64,000 bases of DNA from Flagellimonas hadalis. Its GTDB lineage: Bacteria > Bacteroidota > Bacteroidia > Flavobacteriales > Flavobacteriaceae. Below the pieces are notes generated by a model. The model ran no database searches. It was given only the letters and a program-made list of their open reading frames with translations, and was not told the origin of the DNA. Location of the stretch: assembly GCF_007785775.2 (NCBI RefSeq), contig NZ_VNIK02000007.1, positions 161,602-225,601 of the forward strand. Direction: 5' to 3'. Positions 34,597-43,302 of this stretch are shown here, piece by piece; the stretch's first letter is position 1, and each line of letters opens with the position of its first letter. A program made the translations under genes and the position numbers.

Positions 34597-37581
34597 ATGA
34601 GAACAAGCACGGATTTCCGTTTTTTCATATCCCATTGCTTAGCAGGATTGTTGCTGATTCCAGTGTTCGTATCCTGCAAAGGGGAACCAACACAACAAAC
34701 TGGCGGTGAAACGAACAATTTGGAGAAAATAAACACCCTTCCTACGGAAGATTCCTTTCCCGAAACTTCATTCTTGACAACCGATAAGGCAAAAAGTGGG
34801 TTCACATTGGTTGAAAACGGGGTTCCTGCCAATATTTTAGTCAGTGAGTCCGATCATCCCGGTGTTTTACGAATAGCCGGAATGTTTCAAAAAGATTTGG
34901 GCCATGTCTCAGGGCAAGAACCGGAACTGATCGTGGGTGAAGCGCACCAAACACAAAACCTCATCATTGTGGGGACTCTGGGCAAAAGCAGTTTGATCGA
35001 TAAGTTGGCCCAAGAAGGCAAAATTGATGTCACCGAACTGGACGGCAAATGGGAGCAGTTTTTGATCATTCCGGTTCAAAATCCCATGGATGGGGTGGAA
35101 AATGCACTGGTCATCGTTGGAAGCGACAAGCGGGGCACCATCTTTGGCATGTTCGACCTTTCGGAAAAAATGGGGGTTTCTCCTTGGCACTGGTGGGCCG
35201 ATGTTCCCATAAAGGTCCGCAAAAACATCTATGCAAAACCAGAAACCTATACCCTTGGCGAGCCCAAAGTGAAATACAGGGGCATCTTTATCAATGATGA
35301 AGCACCGGCCCTATCCGGTTGGGTGACAGAAAAATACGGGGACTTCAACAAGCAATTTTATGAAAAGGTGTTTGAACTCATCCTTCGGATGAAGGGCAAT
35401 TACCTGTGGCCCGCCATGTGGGGAAGGTCGCTTTGGGACGACGACCCGACCAGTGCCCCTTTGGCAGATGAAATGGGGGTGGTTTTGGCCACATCGCACC
35501 ATGAACCCCTGATGCGCTCCCATGTGGAATGGGACCGTTATGGGGAAGGTCCGTGGGATTATGAAAAGAACCCCGAAAAGCTCCGGGAATTCTGGCGAGA
35601 AGGTATGGAACGCACAAAAGGACAGGAAAAGGTCGTCACCCTTGCCATGCGCGGAGATGGGGATGAAGCCATGAGTGAAGGAACCAACATAGACCTACTC
35701 GAAAAAATAGTGGAAGATCAGCGGGAGATTATTGAAGAAGTCACCGGCAGGCCCATTGAAGAGACCCCTCAGGTATGGGCACTGTACAAAGAAGTCCAGG
35801 ATTATTATGACAAGGGAATGCGGGTTCCCGACGATGTGACGCTATTGCTCTGTGATGACAACTGGGGACAGGTACGCGTTTTGCCCGCTTTGGATAGTGA
35901 GCCCCGCAAGGGAGGTTACGGCATGTACTACCACTTTGATTTTGTCGGCGGACCCCGAAGCTATAAATGGCTGAACACCACCCAAATTGAGCGTGTATGG
36001 GAGCAAATGCACCTCACCTACTCCTACGGTGTGGATGAGATTTGGTTGGTGAACGTGGGCGATATCAAACCCATGGAATTTCCCATCAGTTTCTTTTTGG
36101 AGTATGCTTGGAACCCAGAGGCCTTTCCTGCGGAAAAGCTACCTCAATATTATACCGAATGGGCCCGAAATCAATTTGGAGCCACACATGCCAAAGAAAT
36201 TGGAGAAATCATAGCATTGTACACCAAATACAATTCCCGTAGAAAACCGGAATTGATAGAACCGACCACCTACAGCCTTGAAAACTTCAATGAAGCGGAA
36301 AACATGGTGGAAGATTACAATTCCCTTGTGGAAAGAGTAAAAAAAGTGAAGGAACAATTGCCGAAGGAAGCGTATGATGCTTTTTACCAATTGGTGCAAT
36401 ATCCGGTGGAAGCTTGTGCAAACCTCAACGAAATGTATGTAGCTGCTGGCAAGAACAGGTTATACGGATTTCAAGACCGGGCCTCGACCAATTTCTATGC
36501 CGATAAAACAAAAGAACTGTTCTATAAAGACGCGGAATTCACAACCTATTATCACGATTCTGTGGCCAATGGCAAATGGAACCACATGATGTCCCAGACC
36601 CACATGGGGCATATCAGTTGGAGTGATCCCGCTTACAATAAAATGCCTGCGGTGTCCTATATCCAATCCGGCACCGAAGCCAATTTGGGTTATGTGGTAG
36701 AAAATGGCATCAGCAGGTCCCGATGGCTCCCAAGTGGGCTCAACAGCCGCAGCTTTTCCACTTTTGACCCCATCAACGATCAAAACTATTATGTAGAGAT
36801 CTTCAACAAGGGCAAAGAAGCGTTGACCTATACCATTACCACAGAAAACGATTGGATAAAATTGTCCTCAGCGGGAGGAACCGTTCAATATGGGGAAAAG
36901 GTCTATGTGAGCATTGATTGGGACAAAGCCCCAAAAGGACAGGTTTCCGGGGAAATTGTCATCAGCGCCGCCAATGCGGAGGAAGGCACAAAGGTAAGCG
37001 TCCCCATCCGAAATGACATTCCCGAAGGGATAACCGGTTTTGTGGAAAACAATGGCATTGTTAGTATTGATGCGGTGAACTATCAAAATACCAAGGAAAC
37101 GGATAACGTCTCATGGCAGGTCATACCCAATTTGGGACGCACAGGATCGGCGATAACTTCCATGCCCGTGACCGCATCCAAACAAAATCCAAGCGAAAAT
37201 GGCCCTTATTTGGAATATGGAGTCTATCTTTTGGATGGAGGAACCTATAACTTGACGACCTATTTTTCGCCAACTCTTAATTTCCAGAAAGATGAAGGCC
37301 TGATCTATGCCGTTTCCATTGATGGCGATACACCCCAAATGATAAATTTGCACAAAGATGCCACAGCAGCGGATTGGACCTACCCGACTTGGTGGAACGA
37401 AGCGGTAAAGGACAACATCATGAAACAGACCGTTCTTGAAAAAGAATTGTCCGCAGGGGCCCACACCATAAAGTATTGGGCCGTTGATCCCGGGGTGGTG
37501 TTGCAAAAAATCGTGTTGCAAAAAGAAGGCGTCAATGCAGAGAACTATTTGGGTCCACCAGAAAGCAAGATCATTAAATGA
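34597..37581 (+). CDS. GH115 xylan alpha-1,2-glucuronidase
   Basis: This 994-aa lipoprotein has lipobox VFVSC. The N-terminal beta/alpha domain contains VIVGSDKRGTIFGMFDLSEKMGVSPWHWW. The central barrel carries the family hallmark KYRGIFINDEAPALSGW, then MKGNYLWPAMWGRSLWDDDP and LVNVGDIKPMEFPISFFL. A long helical segment (about 520-640) follows. The C-terminal GH115 beta-sandwich ends at WAVDPGVVLQKIVLQKEG. GH115 removes (4-O-methyl-)glucuronic acid from internal as well as terminal xylose units of xylan, unlike GH67. It sits between GH10 and the esterase in one operon. Confidence 0.93.
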   Translation: MRTSTDFRFFISHCLAGLLLIPVFVSCKGEPTQQTGGETNNLEKINTLPTEDSFPETSFLTTDKAKSGFTLVENGVPANILVSESDHPGVLRIAGMFQKDLGHVSGQEPELIVGEAHQTQNLIIVGTLGKSSLIDKLAQEGKIDVTELDGKWEQFLIIPVQNPMDGVENALVIVGSDKRGTIFGMFDLSEKMGVSPWHWWADVPIKVRKNIYAKPETYTLGEPKVKYRGIFINDEAPALSGWVTEKYGDFNKQFYEKVFELILRMKGNYLWPAMWGRSLWDDDPTSAPLADEMGVVLATSHHEPLMRSHVEWDRYGEGPWDYEKNPEKLREFWREGMERTKGQEKVVTLAMRGDGDEAMSEGTNIDLLEKIVEDQREIIEEVTGRPIEETPQVWALYKEVQDYYDKGMRVPDDVTLLLCDDNWGQVRVLPALDSEPRKGGYGMYYHFDFVGGPRSYKWLNTTQIERVWEQMHLTYSYGVDEIWLVNVGDIKPMEFPISFFLEYAWNPEAFPAEKLPQYYTEWARNQFGATHAKEIGEIIALYTKYNSRRKPELIEPTTYSLENFNEAENMVEDYNSLVERVKKVKEQLPKEAYDAFYQLVQYPVEACANLNEMYVAAGKNRLYGFQDRASTNFYADKTKELFYKDAEFTTYYHDSVANGKWNHMMSQTHMGHISWSDPAYNKMPAVSYIQSGTEANLGYVVENGISRSRWLPSGLNSRSFSTFDPINDQNYYVEIFNKGKEALTYTITTENDWIKLSSAGGTVQYGEKVYVSIDWDKAPKGQVSGEIVISAANAEEGTKVSVPIRNDIPEGITGFVENNGIVSIDAVNYQNTKETDNVSWQVIPNLGRTGSAITSMPVTASKQNPSENGPYLEYGVYLLDGGTYNLTTYFSPTLNFQKDEGLIYAVSIDGDTPQMINLHKDATAADWTYPTWWNEAVKDNIMKQTVLEKELSAGAHTIKYWAVDPGVVLQKIVLQKEGVNAENYLGPPESKIIK

Positions 37582-37616
37582 TTTTTTAAATTAAACCATA
37601 CCGTAAACCCATCATT

Positions 37617-39578
37617 GTGAAAAACAGGCAATTTTTAATAACATTCATCCTACTGGTGTTCACGGCCACAGCCGGAATGGCCCAAGTAACACTCCCAGAA
37701 ATCATTCGAGATAGTATGGTCTTGCAGCGCAATGCAAACATCATTATCTGGGGATGGGCATCCGCAGGAGAGCAGGTAACGGCTACTTTTAATGGCAAGC
37801 AACGAAAAGCGACTGCCTCAGCAGAAGGAAATTGGAGTGTGGAATTTCCCAAAATGAAGGCAGGTGGCCCCCATACACTCAAGATTTCAGGTAAAAACGA
37901 TATTCTACTAAAGGATATCTTGATCGGGGATGTATGGTTGTGTTCCGGGCAATCCAACATGGTGCACCAAATGAATATCCATGATGTTACCTACGCCAAG
38001 GATATTTCCAATGCCAATTATCCAGAAATACGGCATTTTAAAGTGCCCACAAAAACAGACTTGCAGGGACCCAGCAAGGATTTGGATGGTGGGACTTGGA
38101 AGGCTGCTGTGTCCGATGAAGTCCGACCTTTTTCTGCCGTTGCCTACTTTTTTGCACTCAAATTGTATGAAAAATATCAGGTTCCCATCGGATTGATCAA
38201 TGCCAGCGTTGGCGGTACGCCCATAGAAGCGTGGATAAATGAGCAGGGTTATCAAGGATTCCCTGAAAAATTAAAAATCATAGAAGAAAACAAGGATACT
38301 GCTTTTGTGAACAGCCATGTTAGAAGGGGCTTTTCAGGAAATCAGGGGGCCAAGGAACCTTCGGACAAAGGACTTACTGGAGAAATCCCTTGGTATGAGG
38401 TGAACTTCACGCCCAAAAACTGGCGCAGGATCAACATTCCAGGGTATTGGGAAGATCAAGGGGCCAGAGACCTCAATGGGGTGGTCTGGTACCGAAAGGA
38501 AATTGTGCTGCCCCCCTCCATGTCCGGCCAAGAGGCCACTGTCTTTTTGGGCAGGATTGTGGATGCGGATGAACTCTACATCAACGGAAAAAAAGTGGGA
38601 AATACCACCTACCAATATCCCCAAAGAAGATATGACGTGCCCGCAGACCTCTTAAAAGCCGGCAAGAACATTTTTGTCATCCGGGTGACCAATAATTTTG
38701 GAAAAGGTGGTTTTGTGCCGGACAAACCTTATTATATTTTTACGGACAAGGATACCGTCGACCTAAAAGGATATTGGCAGTATAAGGTGGGAGAAGTGTT
38801 CCCTCCCATTGATTTCTCTTCTTTTTCAAGAAATGAGGAGGAAGAGCCCCGCGAAAGGACCGTAAACCCCCAGAATGAGCCCACGGCCTTGTACAATGGT
38901 ATGGTGGCGCCCTATATTCAGCTTCCCATAAAAGGAGTGTTGTGGTACCAAGGGGAAAGCAATGCTGGTAAACCTGAAGAATATTTAGATCTTATGCATG
39001 CCTTGATCAATGGGTGGAGAGGAATTTACAAAGATCCCGAGCTGCCCTTTATCTATGCACAGCTGCCCAATTTTGGGGATGTGACCTACTCCCCAACGGA
39101 GAGCAATTGGGCCGAACTTAGGGAAGCACAGCTTAAAGCGTTGGGCGACCCCAACACCGCAATGACCGTAAATATTGATTTGGGGGAATGGAACGATATC
39201 CATCCGGACAACAAAAAAGATGTGGGGGAACGAATGGCCTTGGCGGCCAAAAAGATTGCCTATGGTGAAGATCTAGTGTATTCAGGACCACTTTATGAAG
39301 CTTCCCAGATAGACGGAGATAAAATCATCATTTCCTTTTCCCATATGGGCGGCGGATTGATTACAAATGATGGAGAAGCGTTAAGCAGTTTTGAGATTGC
39401 AGGGGAAGATAAAAAGTTTGTGTGGGCCGATGCAAAAATTGAAGGAAACAAGGTCATCGTTTGGAGTGATGAGGTGCCCAACCCAAAACATGTGCGCTAT
39501 GCGTGGGCTGATAATCCGGACAATCCAAATCTATATAACGAAGAAGGACTTCCTGCATCACCATTCCGTACGGAGTAA
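37617..39578 (+). CDS. Sialate-O-acetylesterase-family esterase, probable acetyl-xylan esterase
   Basis: The start is a GTG at 37617 that opens a good signal peptide (1-23, ending GMAQ); there is no suitable ATG. The 653-aa protein has an N-terminal beta-domain, then the SGNH esterase core with nucleophile Ser in WLCSGQSNMV. A glycoside-hydrolase-2-like jelly roll is inserted at about 255-360 (WRRINIPGYWEDQG). The core resumes with GVLWYQGESNAG and the Asp/His motif EWNDIHPDNK. Family members remove acetyl groups from sugars. The xylan operon context argues for O-acetyl groups on xylan or xylo-oligosaccharides. It is the last gene of the GH10 operon. Confidence 0.85.
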   Translation: MKNRQFLITFILLVFTATAGMAQVTLPEIIRDSMVLQRNANIIIWGWASAGEQVTATFNGKQRKATASAEGNWSVEFPKMKAGGPHTLKISGKNDILLKDILIGDVWLCSGQSNMVHQMNIHDVTYAKDISNANYPEIRHFKVPTKTDLQGPSKDLDGGTWKAAVSDEVRPFSAVAYFFALKLYEKYQVPIGLINASVGGTPIEAWINEQGYQGFPEKLKIIEENKDTAFVNSHVRRGFSGNQGAKEPSDKGLTGEIPWYEVNFTPKNWRRINIPGYWEDQGARDLNGVVWYRKEIVLPPSMSGQEATVFLGRIVDADELYINGKKVGNTTYQYPQRRYDVPADLLKAGKNIFVIRVTNNFGKGGFVPDKPYYIFTDKDTVDLKGYWQYKVGEVFPPIDFSSFSRNEEEEPRERTVNPQNEPTALYNGMVAPYIQLPIKGVLWYQGESNAGKPEEYLDLMHALINGWRGIYKDPELPFIYAQLPNFGDVTYSPTESNWAELREAQLKALGDPNTAMTVNIDLGEWNDIHPDNKKDVGERMALAAKKIAYGEDLVYSGPLYEASQIDGDKIIISFSHMGGGLITNDGEALSSFEIAGEDKKFVWADAKIEGNKVIVWSDEVPNPKHVRYAWADNPDNPNLYNEEGLPASPFRTE

Positions 39579-39605
39579 ATTACCTACCGAAGGCTAAAAA
39601 CAAAA

Positions 39606-39640
39606 AGGGGAATTCGATGTCGATTTCCCCTCTTTCTTTT
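39606..39640. terminator. Bidirectional terminator between convergent esterase and GH43 genes
   Basis: The arms at 39606-39617 and 39620-39631 pair over 12 positions with one mismatch and a 2-nt loop. The stem contains GGGG/CCCC. A-rich sequence precedes it (AAAAA) and CTTTCTTTT follows, so it can stop transcripts from both sides. Confidence 0.8.
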
Positions 39641-39666
39641 ATTGAAAAATGCTGGCGGTTATTGAA

Positions 39667-41349
39667 TCAATCCCTAAAAACAGGATCGTTTCCGGTATAT
39701 TTCAAATATTCGAATGAAGCTGAGTTATTCGCTTTTTCTCCTGATGAAGTGGCATACATCCCATACAAGCAGCCGATAAATCCGCCGGCTTCCTTGGTAC
39801 TTAGAAATTTGGCATCCACATCATCTTTGACCAACTGCCAGTCCTTTCCATTTATGGAATATTGGAAACTATACACATCTCCTTTTGACTCAATGGCCAG
39901 TTTAATCTCATCATTTTGTCCTTTTAAGGGAACTGCAGCCAGCTCTTCCATTTCTCCTCCATCAGGATTGCTTTTGTACAGTTGGATGACCCGCTGACCT
40001 TCTTTTTGGGATAGGGCCAAAAAATAAAAGTGTTCTTCGTTTTGAAAGGCCACCAAACCTGCTTTTTCACTTTCGCTTTGCGCCCTAAATTGCATTTCCG
40101 TCTCTGCTCTACTGTAGAGGTGTTGCTGCCGTTTTCCCACAAAGGAAGGGTTACCATACTCCGCAATGGTCTCTGGTTTTAGCTTTAGGACCAATCCATG
40201 TTTTTTTGAAATGGAAAAAGAACTGCTGTCCACCGTTCGCATAAAGAGCATTGAAGGGTCCAGGCCTTTTTTAAGGTCCAAGGTGTACTCAAAATTTCCA
40301 GACTGGGGCAAAGCTCCTTCCTGCAGTATTTCCTTATAATCGCCCTCATAGGCGTATTTTACTTCTTCTCCGCCCAAATCAAAATGGGGCCAGTCGTTCT
40401 TCCATTCGATGGGAGCAATAAATGTTTCGCGCCCGGTGTTGTAATAATCCCCTTCATAGGGCCTTACGGCCAAAAAAATGGAATAGGTTTTTCCATCTGG
40501 TCCTTCCACAAATTGGGCATGACCCGTGGATGTGATGGGGTTTTCCCTGTCTTCAGGCAAATGCCTTTGGGTAAGGATGGGATTGTTCTCGTAGGCCACA
40601 TAAGGGCCTTTTGGAGATTTGCTCCTGAAAACCACTTCGGAATGATTGACCGATGTTCCTCCTTCTGCCGCGTACAGATAATACCAGCCGTTTCTTTTCC
40701 AAATGTGCGGACCTTCTATCCAAACCGGTTTTTGCGAAATGTCCACTCCCCCGTTCACCAATTGCGTTTCCTCACCAACAACTTTCAGGTTTTTATAGTC
40801 AAACTCATACATCCTGATGGTCCTATGCCCAGAATATAATGGTTTATTATCTGGAGCATCGCTATTATAAAGGATGTATGCCTTGTCGTTTTCCTTATCA
40901 AAATAGATAGAAGGATCGATTCCCCTGACTTCGGGAAGTTGTACAGGGTCGCTCCACGGTCCAACAGGGTCTGTCGCCGTGACCACAAAATTGCCCATAT
41001 TATCGATATCTGTGCAACTCACATAAAATATCCCTTTGTAATAACTAATGGCGGGGGCAAACAATCCCCGGGTCATCCGCTCACCCATAAAATCCATTTG
41101 CGATGGACGATGGATAACGTTACCAACCTGCTTCCAGTTTTTGAGGTCCTTACTGTGCATGACCGGAATACCCGGAAAGTAGGAAAAAGTGGAATTGATC
41201 AAATAATAGTCAGTATCGACCTTTACGATGCTGGGATCAGGGTAGAATCCAGTCAGTATAGGATTTACGATAGTGGTTGATTGGGCTTTTGTGTACTTGG
41301 GGCTTAGAAATAGCAGTAAGACCAGCGGGAGTAAAACTATTTTTTTCAT
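39667..41349 (-). CDS. GH43 beta-xylosidase with C-terminal beta-sandwich
   Basis: This 560-aa enzyme has a signal peptide (1-22, ending TKAQ). The propeller opens with NPILTGFYPDPSIVKV (general base Asp). It then has RGIDPSIYFD (pKa Asp) and VWIEGPHIWKRNGWYYLYAAEGG (acid Glu). A C-terminal concanavalin-like domain of about 200 residues (from FEYTLDLKKGLDPSMLF to ASFEYLKYTG) follows. This two-domain layout is that of xylan-active beta-xylosidases of GH43. Its start overlaps the uxuA stop by 4 bp (ATGA), so it is the last gene of the GH67-SDR-uxuA-GH43 operon. Confidence 0.92.
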   Translation of the reverse strand: MKKIVLLPLVLLLFLSPKYTKAQSTTIVNPILTGFYPDPSIVKVDTDYYLINSTFSYFPGIPVMHSKDLKNWKQVGNVIHRPSQMDFMGERMTRGLFAPAISYYKGIFYVSCTDIDNMGNFVVTATDPVGPWSDPVQLPEVRGIDPSIYFDKENDKAYILYNSDAPDNKPLYSGHRTIRMYEFDYKNLKVVGEETQLVNGGVDISQKPVWIEGPHIWKRNGWYYLYAAEGGTSVNHSEVVFRSKSPKGPYVAYENNPILTQRHLPEDRENPITSTGHAQFVEGPDGKTYSIFLAVRPYEGDYYNTGRETFIAPIEWKNDWPHFDLGGEEVKYAYEGDYKEILQEGALPQSGNFEYTLDLKKGLDPSMLFMRTVDSSSFSISKKHGLVLKLKPETIAEYGNPSFVGKRQQHLYSRAETEMQFRAQSESEKAGLVAFQNEEHFYFLALSQKEGQRVIQLYKSNPDGGEMEELAAVPLKGQNDEIKLAIESKGDVYSFQYSINGKDWQLVKDDVDAKFLSTKEAGGFIGCLYGMYATSSGEKANNSASFEYLKYTGNDPVFRD

Positions 41350-42527
41350 TTTGCTTTTGATGGTTTCAATTTATAGGAAATTCCAAGTTCCAATCCTCGT
41401 ATTTCGGCCAAACCCTTAAGTCTTCCGATCAGCGAATAGCCTGGGTACTTTTCCTTGCCCTCAAAAGAGTGCAGGAATCCGTGGTCGGGTCTCATGGGAA
41501 GTGCCGTTTTGTTCTTGTTCATCAACAGCAAGAGCTTTTCGATGATTTCTTCCATGGGATTGTCCCCATTCAAATGCTCCGATTCCCTAAACCGTTTTCC
41601 ATTCTCTCTCTTTACATTCCGCAAATGCAAAAAATGGATGCGATCTCCGTGTTCATCTATAATCCGAACCAAATTATTGTTGGGTTGTGCACCCAAAGAA
41701 CCAGTACAATAACAAAGTCCATTGGCGTTTTCCGGAACTGCCGATAAAATTTCTGCGATATCCTTTTCCGTGGATACTACCCGAGGAAGTCCCAGGACCG
41801 AAAAAGGAGGGTCATCGGGGTGTATGGCCAATTTTAACCCAAGTTCTTGTGCCACAGGAGCAACCTCGGAAAGAAAATGGATCAAGTTCCTTCTCAGGGC
41901 TTCATCATCGATGCCCTTATAAGCGTTCAATATATCCAAAATCTTTTCAGGCGTGAAGCTTTCATCGCTGCCGGGCAATCCCAACAACACATTTTTGAAG
42001 AGTTTTTCCTTTTCCAACTCATCCAATGCGTCTCCGTAGGCCTTGGCCTCATCCAATTGTTCCTTGGTGTAACCATCGATTGCTCCAGGTCTTTTCAACA
42101 GATACACGTCAAAAAATATAAAGGCCGTCTCATCGAACAACAATGCCTTGGTGCCATCGGGATTGGTATAGGCATGGTCCGTGCGCACCCAGTCCAAAAT
42201 GGGCATAAAGTTGTAAGTGACCACCTTGATGCCACACTCGGCCAAGTTTCGCAAGCTCTTTTTATAGTTCAAAATGTATTGCCCGTGGTCTCCCCCTCGC
42301 CTTTTGATATCTTCATGAACGGGCAAACTCTCAACCACAACCCATTCCATACCTTCGCTCCGGATGATTAGTTGCCGTTCTTGGATATCTTTCACCTCCC
42401 AAACTTCTCCCACCGGAATTTGGTGCAAGGCCGTAACAATTCCCGTGACACCGGATTCCCTGATATCCCTAAGGGATACCCCATCCTGGGGACCATACCA
42501 TCGCATGGTCTGTTGCATTTTGATCAT
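41346..42527 (-). CDS. uxuA: Mannonate dehydratase
   Basis: The start was set at the ATG at 42527 (MIKMQQTMRWYGPQDGVSL), preceded by a purine-rich AGAGGAAC; the longer frame begins only with TTG. The product is 393 aa, the usual length. Landmarks are TMRWYGPQDGVSLRDIRESG, KVVTYNFMPILDWVRTD, LAIHPDDPPFSVLGLPRVVS, GLCYCTGSLGA and PMRPDHGFLH. It dehydrates D-mannonate to 2-keto-3-deoxy-D-gluconate in the cytosol and follows UxaC and the SDR enzyme in glucuronate breakdown. It overlaps GH43 by 4 bp and begins 17 bp after the SDR stop. Confidence 0.95.
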   Translation of the reverse strand: MIKMQQTMRWYGPQDGVSLRDIRESGVTGIVTALHQIPVGEVWEVKDIQERQLIIRSEGMEWVVVESLPVHEDIKRRGGDHGQYILNYKKSLRNLAECGIKVVTYNFMPILDWVRTDHAYTNPDGTKALLFDETAFIFFDVYLLKRPGAIDGYTKEQLDEAKAYGDALDELEKEKLFKNVLLGLPGSDESFTPEKILDILNAYKGIDDEALRRNLIHFLSEVAPVAQELGLKLAIHPDDPPFSVLGLPRVVSTEKDIAEILSAVPENANGLCYCTGSLGAQPNNNLVRIIDEHGDRIHFLHLRNVKRENGKRFRESEHLNGDNPMEEIIEKLLLLMNKNKTALPMRPDHGFLHSFEGKEKYPGYSLIGRLKGLAEIRGLELGISYKLKPSKAK

Positions 42528-42544
42528 ATGTTGTTCCTCTGTGC

Positions 42545-43285
42545 TCAAAATCCTATACTATTGCCGCCGTCAATGGGGAGTACGGTCCCTGTTGCAAATT
42601 TTGATGCGTCCGAAGCGAAAAAATAAACGGCATCCGCAATATCCTCAGGCATGCCCATTTTGCCCATGGGCGTTCGTGAGAAGACCTTGGCCTTCCGTTC
42701 CAGATCGGAGTCGAGGGCCTTGGCTGTCATTTTGGTCTTGATGAAACCTGGTGCGATGCAGTTGACCCGTATCCCATGTTCAGCAAGTTCTACGGCCATG
42801 GCCCGGGTCATACCCTCTATGGCGGTCTTGCTGGCCGAATAGGCGATCACTTTGGGCATGCCGTACTGTGCCGCCATGGAACTGATGTTGATGATGCTCC
42901 CGCCATTGCTTTGCTTCATTTTTTTGACCACTTCCCTACTGATGGCAAAAACACTGGACACATTGGTCCGCATTACTTCTTCAAACTCAGCATCGGTCAC
43001 CTCCACAAAGTCTTTTTTCATATTGATGCCCGCATTGTTGACCAAAATGTCTATCTGCCCCTCTTTCTTGAAAATATCATCGACCATGGCCGGAATCCTT
43101 TCAAAATGGGTCAGGTCCATGATGACGGGAACGGCATTGGGGCCTATTTCGGCGCAGGCCTGCTCTGTTTTTTCCCTGTTCCTTCCCAAAATATATGTCC
43201 TTATGCCTTTTTCACAAAACTTTTTGGCAGTGGCAAGGCCCAATCCTGAGTTGCCCCCTGTAACTATGGCTATTTTTTTGTCCAT
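42545..43285 (-). CDS. SDR-family oxidoreductase, probable D-mannonate (fructuronate) oxidoreductase
   Basis: The start was placed at the ATG at 43285 (MDKKIAIVTGG), 17 bp after the GH67 stop and preceded by AGAGAAAAATTG; an upstream ATG at 43312 would overlap GH67. The product is 246 aa, standard for classical SDRs. It has the cofactor motif TGGNSGLG, NNAG, active-site Ser (ISSM), YSASK (Tyr and Lys) and a closing VLPIDGG. It lies between GH67 and uxuA, where an enzyme that interconverts fructuronate and mannonate is needed. Classical UxuB is a different, larger family, so this would be a non-orthologous replacement. The assignment rests on context. Confidence 0.82.
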   Translation of the reverse strand: MDKKIAIVTGGNSGLGLATAKKFCEKGIRTYILGRNREKTEQACAEIGPNAVPVIMDLTHFERIPAMVDDIFKKEGQIDILVNNAGINMKKDFVEVTDAEFEEVMRTNVSSVFAISREVVKKMKQSNGGSIINISSMAAQYGMPKVIAYSASKTAIEGMTRAMAVELAEHGIRVNCIAPGFIKTKMTAKALDSDLERKAKVFSRTPMGKMGMPEDIADAVYFFASDASKFATGTVLPIDGGNSIGF

Positions 43286-43302
43286 CAATTTTTCTCTGAA
43301 AA

